Assembly (NCBI GenBank): GCA_905236225.1
Contig: CAJOPM010000137.1
Span: 1-5,452 of the forward strand
DNA length: 5,452 nt
Direction of reading: 5' to 3'
Source: an uncultured Eubacterium sp.
GTDB taxonomy: Bacteria; Bacillota; Clostridia; Lachnospirales; Lachnospiraceae
The notes under the pieces were generated by a model. The model searched no databases, was not told the DNA's origin, and worked only from the letters and a program-made list of their open reading frames with translations. This document shows, piece after piece, positions 1 to 5,130 of this stretch (the first letter of the stretch is position 1; every line of letters begins with the position of its first letter). Made by a program: the position numbers and the translations under genes.

Positions 1-447
1 ATATCGGTGCTTGGATATTCGACTAAGTACACATATACCGGAAGCGAAATAAAACCGGATGTAACGGTAGAAAACAGCGGAGTCGAGCTTACTAAGGGCG
101 TAGATTATACGGTAAGTTATGCAAACAACATTGAAGTAAGCACGGCAAACTATGTGGGCAAGATTACTGTAACCGGAATAGGAAACTATACCGGCGCGCA
201 GACCGTATCTTTCAAGATTATTAGCAAAAATATAAACACGCTTTCATTTTCTGATGTGTCAAATGTAGTATATAACGGCAAGACGAAGACACCGAGCGTG
301 ACAATAAAAAATGATAATACCAAGCTCGTTAAAGGAGACGACTATACAATCAATTACGCCGACAACAAGGCAGTAGGAACGGCAACGATTACCGTAAAAG
401 GAAACGGAAACTACTCAGGAACAAAATACATTACATTTAAGATTGTA
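1..447 (+). repeat. Tandem Ig-like coding repeats (two copies)
   Basis: Two adjacent copies of a roughly 72-75-residue unit, about 1-222 and 223-447, align end to end. Shared landmarks are the Y-x-G near the start, the P-x-V-T-(V/I) strand, L-x-KG-x-DYT-(V/I)-x-YA-(N/D)-N, and GNY-(T/S)-G followed by FKI. Copy 1 carries a small insertion (TANYVGKITV against TATITV). DNA identity is clearly lower than protein similarity, so the duplication is old. More copies may lie upstream of the window. Confidence 0.7.
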
Positions 448-1002
448 TTAGCGCAGGTAGAAGGAGTTAAGGTATCAAAGAGTACAGATAAGACGCTCAC
501 ACTAAAATGGAACAAAGTAAAGAGTGCTGACGGATATGAAGTATGGAATGAAAAAGCTACAAGAAAGCTTGGCACTATAACAGGAAAGACAAGTATTACA
601 CTTAGCAATCTTAAGGCGGCTAAGGGATATGATCTTCAGGTAAGGGCGTTTGTAAAACAAAGCTCAGGAAAAGCCTATGGCGAGTTTTCAGAAATAAAAA
701 CGACAGCTACAAGACCGCAGGCTCCTTCGCTGAAGAATGTAAGCTCTACGGCGAGAGGAAAAATAAGAGTAACCTGGAGTAAGGTTTCGGCAGATGGATA
801 CAAGATTTATATGGCAAGCTCGAAGAGCGGAAATTACAAACTGGTATCGACAATAAGATCAGGCTCGAAAACGGCAGCAAATATTAAGAGTGCTAATTAT
901 TCCGGAAAAACTAAATACATTAAGATTCGTGCATACAAAACAGTAAACGGAAGTACATATGACAGTAATGCATCATCGGCGATGTCCGTTTACGTTAATT
1001 AA
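1..1002 (+). CDS. Surface/secreted protein C-terminus with Ig-like and fibronectin type III repeats (5' partial)
   Basis: The frame is open through the left window edge, so this is the C-terminal end of a longer gene; the GTG at 7 is internal, not a convincing start. Counting from that GTG, residues 1-72 and 73-147 are two copies of a bacterial Ig-like repeat sharing Y-x-G, KGxDYT, GNYxG and a closing FKI. Residues about 148-237 and 238-331 are two fibronectin type III-like domains, each with the W-x-K-V...ADGY core (LKWNKV, VTWSKV). Such arrays are common in clostridial exported proteins, where they act as spacers or binding modules. The protein ends in ...MSVYVN, with no hydrophobic helix or basic tail, so it has no C-terminal sorting signal. 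Any signal peptide or catalytic domain lies outside the window. The next gene starts 51 bases downstream with no visible terminator between, so co-transcription with the sortase is possible. The exact role is unknown. Confidence 0.85.
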   Translation: MSVLGYSTKYTYTGSEIKPDVTVENSGVELTKGVDYTVSYANNIEVSTANYVGKITVTGIGNYTGAQTVSFKIISKNINTLSFSDVSNVVYNGKTKTPSVTIKNDNTKLVKGDDYTINYADNKAVGTATITVKGNGNYSGTKYITFKIVLAQVEGVKVSKSTDKTLTLKWNKVKSADGYEVWNEKATRKLGTITGKTSITLSNLKAAKGYDLQVRAFVKQSSGKAYGEFSEIKTTATRPQAPSLKNVSSTARGKIRVTWSKVSADGYKIYMASSKSGNYKLVSTIRSGSKTAANIKSANYSGKTKYIKIRAYKTVNGSTYDSNASSAMSVYVN

Positions 1003-1053
1003 AAGGCGATACAGCTTGCTAAATAGCGGCTTATGCATTAAAATTAAGCAAGG

Positions 1054-2187
1054 ATGAAAGAGAAGTATAGCATAGGACAGTATGAATTTGATACTTATGA
1101 AGAATATCTCGACGGATTGGATGATGTTAAGAAAATAAAAAGCATCATCCATGAAGTTGATATATATGATGCGGACGCATCCTTGCGACTTTACAAGCTT
1201 CTTAGGCAAAATAAAATCACGTTTAAAGGAAAGGTCGGCAATGGTTTTTTCTGCTACGTCTCAGATATAGTGGCAGATAATTCCAGAAAGCTTACCATAA
1301 AGGAGTATGAGAATAGCTTAGGAGAGCCGCAGAATTCTAAAGCGAGAACATTTATAGGTTATGCGCTTATAGCGGCGGCAATAGTATGTGCGATTATATT
1401 TACCGTGCAGCAGATAAGAAGCAGTGGCAATGCCAAAGAGCTTGAAGAACTTCAGAGCATGAGGCAGGAGGCACAGCAGGAATATGCTTCAGACTACAGC
1501 TCTCCTATAGAAGACGATATTACGAGTGAAGAACAGGATGCGAATGCACAGGGTGATTCGCAGGAGATAGCATCATCGCAGGAGGTTTTGCCGCAGACAA
1601 CATCTCTTAGCATACTTCCTGAATTTGAGGAGCTCTACGATCAGAATAACGACCTGGTCGGATGGCTGGAAATTGAAGGAACACAGATTAATTATCCTGT
1701 TATGCAGATAGAGGATGATAATACCTACTATTTGAAACATAATTTCAATAAAAAAAGAGACAACAACGGTTCCCTGTTCTTAGACGGCAGGAATTCATTT
1801 GCCACAAACAGGGATGATAACCTCATCATTTATGGACATAATATGAGAAGCGGCAAGATGTTCGGTACCTTAAAGCAGTATCTTGAAGAGGATTACTACA
1901 ACGAGCATCAAACCATTACATTTGATACTATTTACGAGAAGGCTACGTATACAGTAGTAGGTGCAGGGCTCTCGCAGGTAAGCTACCAGGATGAGGATAC
2001 ATTTAGATATTATGATTTCCTTGACGCTGAGAACGAAGAGGAATTCAATAAAATTATATCAAAACTTAACAAACTAATAGTTTGCGGCGACATGGATGTT
2101 TCCTATGGAGATGAGTTGCTTACGTTATCTACGTGTAACAGCTACGTCGAAGATGGCAGAATGTTCGTGATTGCCAAAAAGGGGTAG
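1054..2187 (+). CDS. srtB: Class B sortase with cytoplasmic N-terminal domain
   Basis: A membrane cysteine transpeptidase that should cleave a C-terminal sorting motif on an exported protein and join it to the cell wall. Residues 1-95 form a charged predicted cytoplasmic domain containing YEFDTYEEYLDGL and KGKVGNGFF. A single membrane helix follows at about 100-118, then an acidic, Gln-rich extracellular linker (about 125-185). The sortase domain spans about 187-377. It contains the class B landmarks NNDLVGWLEI, INYPVMQ, YYLKHNF, GSLFLD and YGHNM. The expected catalytic residues are all present: His262 in YGHNM, Cys361 in TLSTC and Arg369 in DGRM. The length exceeds the usual 220-260 residues because of the N-terminal domain and linker. 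The ATG at 1054 is the first start after the in-frame stop at 1045-1047, but its ribosome site is poor (AAGG abuts the ATG). The LRR protein gene 5 bases downstream is the likely substrate. The symbol denotes the family, not proven orthology. Confidence 0.93.
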   Translation: MKEKYSIGQYEFDTYEEYLDGLDDVKKIKSIIHEVDIYDADASLRLYKLLRQNKITFKGKVGNGFFCYVSDIVADNSRKLTIKEYENSLGEPQNSKARTFIGYALIAAAIVCAIIFTVQQIRSSGNAKELEELQSMRQEAQQEYASDYSSPIEDDITSEEQDANAQGDSQEIASSQEVLPQTTSLSILPEFEELYDQNNDLVGWLEIEGTQINYPVMQIEDDNTYYLKHNFNKKRDNNGSLFLDGRNSFATNRDDNLIIYGHNMRSGKMFGTLKQYLEEDYYNEHQTITFDTIYEKATYTVVGAGLSQVSYQDEDTFRYYDFLDAENEEEFNKIISKLNKLIVCGDMDVSYGDELLTLSTCNSYVEDGRMFVIAKKG

Positions 2188-2192
2188 GTTTT

Positions 2193-3995
2193 ATGAATGG
2201 AAGCAAGAAAAAACTTATAGCAATCATTATGGTTTGCGCTCTTGCCTTTGTATTCGCTGTTCCTACGATATCATCTTACGCAACGGTGGGTACTGAAGAG
2301 ATTGGAGGATCCGACTCTTCTTCAGGCAAAGACAAAAGCAAAAAAAAGAAAAAGAAGAAAAAGCAAAGCGAGACATCTTCTAGCAATTCAAAGAAGTCAG
2401 ATTCAGACTCAGAAGAAGATACAGCTTCTAAGAATGGATTTGTAATCGAGTCCGGAACACTTACCGGATATACGGGACATGGCGGAAGCATATCGATACC
2501 ATCATCGGTTACGGCAATAGCCGGCGGAGCTTTTCAGGGAGACGGCTCTGTGACGAGTATATCGATACCATCCTCGGTCAAATCGATAGGCGCATCTGCA
2601 TTTGCAGATTGTTCTAATCTAAGATCGATCAATATACCATCATCGGTTACGTCAGTAGGAGCGGGAGCATTATCAAACTGTGATTCTCTCACCTCGGTAA
2701 GTTATTCATCATCGAGTTTCCCCTCATCAATACTTGCGGGATGCTCGGCGATAACAAGCTTTACGCTTCCGTCGGGAGTATCGGCACTGCCGGCATCTGC
2801 ATTTGCAAACTGCGGTAATTTGCGAAGCGTATCGCTAGGATCGGTATCATCGATTGATTTTAGCGCATTCTCGGGATGCTCTAATCTTACATCGATAAGC
2901 TGCTCGGGAAGTTATTCTTCATCAGACGGATGCGTATATTCCGGCTCTACATTAGTATATGTGCCAAGAGGCAAGACTTCCTTATCGGTAAAATCCGGAA
3001 CAAAGAAGATTGGATCAGGTGCAGTGTCAGGATGCTCGATGTCAAGCGTTATACTGCCTTCATCTGTTAAGACCATAGAAAGCGGAGCTTTTTCATCAAG
3101 CTCGGTTAATACAATTACAATTCCATCCAGCGTAACAAGCATCGGCGGACAGTCCGGCTGGAGCGTATCCTTGATAAAAGGAAAGACGAATTCTGCAGCG
3201 CAGACATATGCAAATTCAAATTCCATACCGTTTGAGTCAACGGATTCGGGTTCGTCCGGATCAAATAATGATTCATCTGATTCAAATAGGTCATCTTCGT
3301 CGGGCTCAACATCAAGCGGCGGAAATACTTATTATATAGTAGATGGTTCATCGCAAACAGGAAGTGAAGCCGCATCTTTGGCTCAGACACAGGGCATAGA
3401 TGAAAGCATACCGACCAAGACATATTATGTGATGGATGATGATAATCCATTTACCAAGAGTCAGATGCGAGATATAATTGACAAGAATAGTGAATATAAT
3501 ATCAGTTTTGAGACAGAAGATGGCGTGTGCTTAAAGTTTGCCAAAGGTTCTATGAATTTGGTAGATGGCAAAGATGAATATGATATGAGAATAAATCTCA
3601 TACTAAAATATGCCAAGAGAACCGTGGATGCATCGGATATCACACCCAGGAATTTCGCATTTGAGCTTAAATTCTACTACAAGGGATTGCTTCCGGCTGT
3701 TGGATATGTATATGTGCCGATAGGTACCAAGTATGCAGGAGACACCCTCTACTATTACAACTGTGAGGATGGAGATCTTGAGAACATATCATACGGAACG
3801 GTTTCTGATGATGGATATTTGATAGTAAGTCAGACGCACTGCTCCAATTATGTAGGACTTTCCGAAGGAATACATGTGCTTGACGGTACACCTTCAACAG
3901 CAGACGGATTTGACATAAGATACCTGATAGTAATAATATTAGCGGCAGTTGGCGGCTACATGTTGATAGTAAAAAGAAAAAGAGTAAAAGCATAA
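2193..3995 (+). CDS. BspA-like leucine-rich-repeat cell-surface protein with probable sorting signal
   Basis: A predicted exported, cell-wall-attached protein of 600 residues. Residues 1-30 are a signal peptide (KKK, hydrophobic core, SYA cleavage site). An eight-lysine run at 50-57 and a Ser/Asp/Glu-rich stretch follow. Residues about 99-318 hold BspA-type (LRR_5) repeats with the pattern SIxIPSSVxSIGxxAFxxCxxL, interrupted at about 240-262 by an insertion (GCVYSGSTLVYVPRGK) typical of this family. A Ser/Gly/Asn-rich linker spans 347-377. A C-terminal domain at about 378-560 ends in THCSNYVGL, a pattern I recall from clostridial surface proteins but cannot name. The tail has TPSTADG (566-572), a hydrophobic helix (577-593) and KRKRVKA. 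This is the layout of a sorting signal, although the motif is not LPxTG. The start is supported by an AAGGGG ribosome site inside the end of the sortase gene, 8 bases before the ATG. BspA-type proteins often act in adhesion; the ligand here is unknown. Confidence 0.88.
   Translation: MNGSKKKLIAIIMVCALAFVFAVPTISSYATVGTEEIGGSDSSSGKDKSKKKKKKKKQSETSSSNSKKSDSDSEEDTASKNGFVIESGTLTGYTGHGGSISIPSSVTAIAGGAFQGDGSVTSISIPSSVKSIGASAFADCSNLRSINIPSSVTSVGAGALSNCDSLTSVSYSSSSFPSSILAGCSAITSFTLPSGVSALPASAFANCGNLRSVSLGSVSSIDFSAFSGCSNLTSISCSGSYSSSDGCVYSGSTLVYVPRGKTSLSVKSGTKKIGSGAVSGCSMSSVILPSSVKTIESGAFSSSSVNTITIPSSVTSIGGQSGWSVSLIKGKTNSAAQTYANSNSIPFESTDSGSSGSNNDSSDSNRSSSSGSTSSGGNTYYIVDGSSQTGSEAASLAQTQGIDESIPTKTYYVMDDDNPFTKSQMRDIIDKNSEYNISFETEDGVCLKFAKGSMNLVDGKDEYDMRINLILKYAKRTVDASDITPRNFAFELKFYYKGLLPAVGYVYVPIGTKYAGDTLYYYNCEDGDLENISYGTVSDDGYLIVSQTHCSNYVGLSEGIHVLDGTPSTADGFDIRYLIVIILAAVGGYMLIVKRKRVKA
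2487..3146 (+). repeat. Tandem LRR_5 (BspA-type) coding repeats
   Basis: Units of 21-23 residues recur through residues 99-318 of the surface protein. Units at 99-121, 122-144 and 145-167 are exactly 23 residues, and the DNA of the first two repeats ATCGATACC 69 bases apart (2492 and 2561). Units at 168-188 and 212-233 are shorter and degenerate. After an insertion, units resume at 263-284, 285-306 and 307-318. A cysteine recurs at the AFxxC position in most units, as is usual for this repeat family. The near-identical DNA of the first units suggests recent duplication or gene conversion. Confidence 0.8.
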
Positions 3996-4011
3996 GAATG
4001 GCGATTAAATA

Positions 4012-4050
4012 AGAGGCGAAGCATAGATAAATGCTTCGCCTTTCGCTTTG
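4012..4050 (+). terminator. Rho-independent terminator after the surface-protein operon
   Basis: GGCGAAGCAT (4015-4024) and ATGCTTCGCC (4031-4040) form a perfect 10-bp stem around a six-base loop. The stem can extend outward by A-U, G-U and A-U pairs to 4012/4043. It is followed by an interrupted T-rich stretch (TTTCGCTTTG). It lies 16 bases past the LRR gene stop and separates the surface module from the ATP synthase operon. The T tract is imperfect, so termination may be partial. Confidence 0.85.
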
Positions 4051-4083
4051 TATAAATGTCGGATTTAATGTAGAGATAAGGGG

Positions 4084-4110
4084 TTGAAAGCGCTCTAAAT
4101 GTGATATAAT
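4084..4110 (+). promoter_or_regulatory. Sigma-A-type promoter of the atp operon
   Basis: TTGAAA (4084-4089) is a good -35. TATAAT (4105-4110) is a perfect -10, preceded by TG at 4102-4103 to give an extended -10 (TGaTATAAT). The spacer is 15 bases, shorter than the ideal 17, which the extended -10 may offset. The start of transcription would fall near 4117, giving a leader of roughly 40-50 bases before atpB. The promoter sits just after the upstream terminator and directly before atpB, with no atpI between. Confidence 0.75.
4085..4098 (+). promoter_or_regulatory. Candidate cre (CcpA-binding) site overlapping the atp -35
   Basis: TGAAAGCGCTCTAA matches the Bacillota cre consensus TGWNANCGNTNWCA at every defined position but one (A where C is expected at position 13). 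The central AGCGCT is a palindrome. The site covers most of the -35 element and enters the spacer, so a bound CcpA would be expected to block RNA polymerase. This is a motif match read by eye, and a 14-base degenerate consensus can occur by chance. Confidence 0.45.
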
Positions 4111-4118
4111 AAAGAAAT

Positions 4119-4134
4119 ACTCAAGAAAATGAGT
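4119..4134 (+). promoter_or_regulatory. Short hairpin at the predicted 5' end of the atp mRNA
   Basis: ACTCA (4119-4123) and TGAGT (4130-4134) form a 5-bp stem with the loop AGAAAA. It begins within a few bases of the transcription start predicted from the -10 box. Hairpins at the extreme 5' end can slow mRNA decay. The stem is short, so its stability is uncertain. Confidence 0.3.
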
Positions 4135-4135
4135 T

Positions 4136-4162
4136 ATGAAAAATTACATATTTAGGAGGTGA
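4136..4162 (+). CDS. Possible eight-codon leader peptide before atpB
   Basis: An ATG at 4136 opens the frame MKNYIFRR and ends with TGA at 4160-4162. That stop overlaps the GTG at 4159-4161 as GTGA, the arrangement seen in translationally coupled genes. The two arginine codons are AGG AGG, which are also the Shine-Dalgarno sequence of atpB. A ribosome translating the leader would therefore cover that site. There is no clear ribosome binding site for the leader itself, and so short a frame can arise by chance. Confidence 0.2.
   Translation: MKNYIFRR
4154..4162 (+). promoter_or_regulatory. Perfect Shine-Dalgarno sequence of atpB
   Basis: AGGAGGTGA is fully complementary to the 3' end of bacterial 16S rRNA. 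Its last bases contain the only GTG upstream of the coding region, so that GTG cannot be served by it in the usual way. The ATA at 4168 is 8 bases past GGAGG, the normal spacing. This site therefore decides the start question for atpB. Confidence 0.85.
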
Positions 4163-4860
4163 GAGATATAGAAGAGCTCATTAGTGATCTTACAGATCAG
4201 CTTAGTGTTAATGAAGTATTTAACTTGCCTATATTAGGCGGCCTCGGGATTAATGAATCGGTTGTAATAACATGGGGTATTATGGCTTTTTGGATTATAG
4301 TAGGGTTCATCCTTACGAGAAATCTTAGGGTTGAAAATCCCTCAAAGAGACAACTGATACTCGAGGTATGTTATACAAAGCTGTATGGGGTTTTTGATGA
4401 GATCATCGGTAAGAACGGCAGACGATATATACCCTACCTGATGTCGGTGGCGTTGTATCTTGGAACTGCTAATATCTTGGGAATATTTGGATTTAAGCCG
4501 CCTACTAAAGACTTGAATGTCACGATAGCCTTGGCAGTTATGAGTATTATACTGATAGAGTACTCGGGCATTCACAAATTAGGGCTTAAGGGTTGGCTTA
4601 AAAGCTTTACACAGCCGGTAGTGATTATCACGCCGATTAATATTCTTGAGATATTTATTAGGCCGTTTTCGCTGTGCTTGCGATTGTTTGGTAATGTCTT
4701 AGGAGCATTTATAATTATGGAGCTTATTAAGATAGTAGTGCCAATTGCAGTGCCGGTAGCGGCCAGTCTGTACTTCGATATCTTTGACGGACTGATACAG
4801 GCTTATGTATTTGTATTTTTAACATCACTCTATATTAGAGAAATGGTAGCAGACGAATAA
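4159..4860 (+). CDS. atpB: F0F1 ATP synthase subunit a
   Basis: The membrane stator subunit that forms the ion half-channels beside the c ring. Numbered from the GTG at 4159 (233 residues), membrane segments lie at about 35-53, 92-111, 119-136, 160-195 and 198-227. The signature RPFSLCLRLFGN at 168-179 contains the essential arginine (Arg175, equivalent to E. coli Arg210). Gln214 in GLIQAYVFVFLTSLYI matches the conserved glutamine of the last helix (E. coli Gln252). PTKDLNVTIAL at 115-125 is also typical. The E. coli Glu219 position is Phe184 here, with Glu188 nearby. The length is normal. The start is uncertain: the GTG lies inside the Shine-Dalgarno sequence, ATA at 4168 has ideal spacing (230 residues), and the first in-frame ATG is codon 42, inside the first membrane helix. 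It is the first gene of the operon, 34 bases before atpE. Confidence 0.95.
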   Translation: MRDIEELISDLTDQLSVNEVFNLPILGGLGINESVVITWGIMAFWIIVGFILTRNLRVENPSKRQLILEVCYTKLYGVFDEIIGKNGRRYIPYLMSVALYLGTANILGIFGFKPPTKDLNVTIALAVMSIILIEYSGIHKLGLKGWLKSFTQPVVIITPINILEIFIRPFSLCLRLFGNVLGAFIIMELIKIVVPIAVPVAASLYFDIFDGLIQAYVFVFLTSLYIREMVADE

Positions 4861-4894
4861 TTATTAAAATTAGAATTAATTTTGGAGGTAAATT

Positions 4895-5107
4895 ATGATA
4901 GCATTAGGAGCTGGAATAGCAGCACTTTCAGGAGCAGGAGCAGGAATTGGAATCGGATTGGCAACAGCAAAAGCCGTAGAGGCTATAGCAAGACAGCCTG
5001 AGGCAGAGAGCAAGATATCGAAAAACCTTATCTTAGGTTGTGCGCTTGCAGAGGCAACAGCTATTTATGGACTTGTAGTAGCAATTCTTATACTGTTCCT
5101 TTCATAA
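4895..5107 (+). CDS. atpE: F0F1 ATP synthase subunit c
   Basis: The proteolipid that forms the rotating membrane ring of ATP synthase. At 70 residues it has the usual short Gram-positive length and two membrane helices (about 4-26 and 46-68). Helix 1 carries the glycine motif GAGAGIGIG (13-21), which packs the ring. The polar loop is ARQPEA (32-37), which contacts the central stalk. The ion-carrying carboxylate is Glu53 in LAEATAIY. The Na+ ligands of Ilyobacter-type rings are changed: the Gln position is Ile20 and the Ser after the Glu is Ala54, while the following Thr55 is kept. This points to proton coupling. The ribosome site GGAGG at 4884-4888 is 6 bases before the ATG. The gene lies between atpB and atpF in the standard order. 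Confidence 0.96.
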   Translation: MIALGAGIAALSGAGAGIGIGLATAKAVEAIARQPEAESKISKNLILGCALAEATAIYGLVVAILILFLS

Positions 5108-5130
5108 GGAGAGAATAAAGGAGTGAGTTT

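Noticed and set aside
973..1209. Minus-strand open stretch spanning the junction between the repeat protein and the sortase.
   Set aside because: It overlaps the sortase N-terminal coding region, which is better supported, and there is no promoter or ribosome site on the minus strand that I can defend.
1588..1602. LPQTT in the sortase linker resembles an LPxTG sorting motif.
   Set aside because: It is in the middle of the protein, between the membrane helix and the catalytic domain, with no hydrophobic helix or basic tail after it. A short motif like this is expected by chance.
2242..2445. Alternate-frame open stretch of 67 codons inside the LRR gene.
   Set aside because: It overlaps the well-supported signal peptide and lysine tract, has no ribosome site, and its basic composition is a by-product of the A-rich DNA.
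2487..2700. The regular 69-base repetition could suggest a CRISPR array or a DNA-level satellite.
   Set aside because: The repetition is in frame, matches the 23-residue LRR period, and has no separate unique spacers.
2276..3993. Several open stretches on the minus strand across the LRR gene (for example 2276-2491, 2912-3226, 3115-3450, 3667-3993).
   Set aside because: They are antisense shadows of the LRR coding sequence, with no recognisable domains and no ribosome binding sites that stand out.
4342..4575. Minus-strand open stretch inside atpB.
   Set aside because: It lies fully antisense to a conserved ATP synthase gene and shows no protein-like features.
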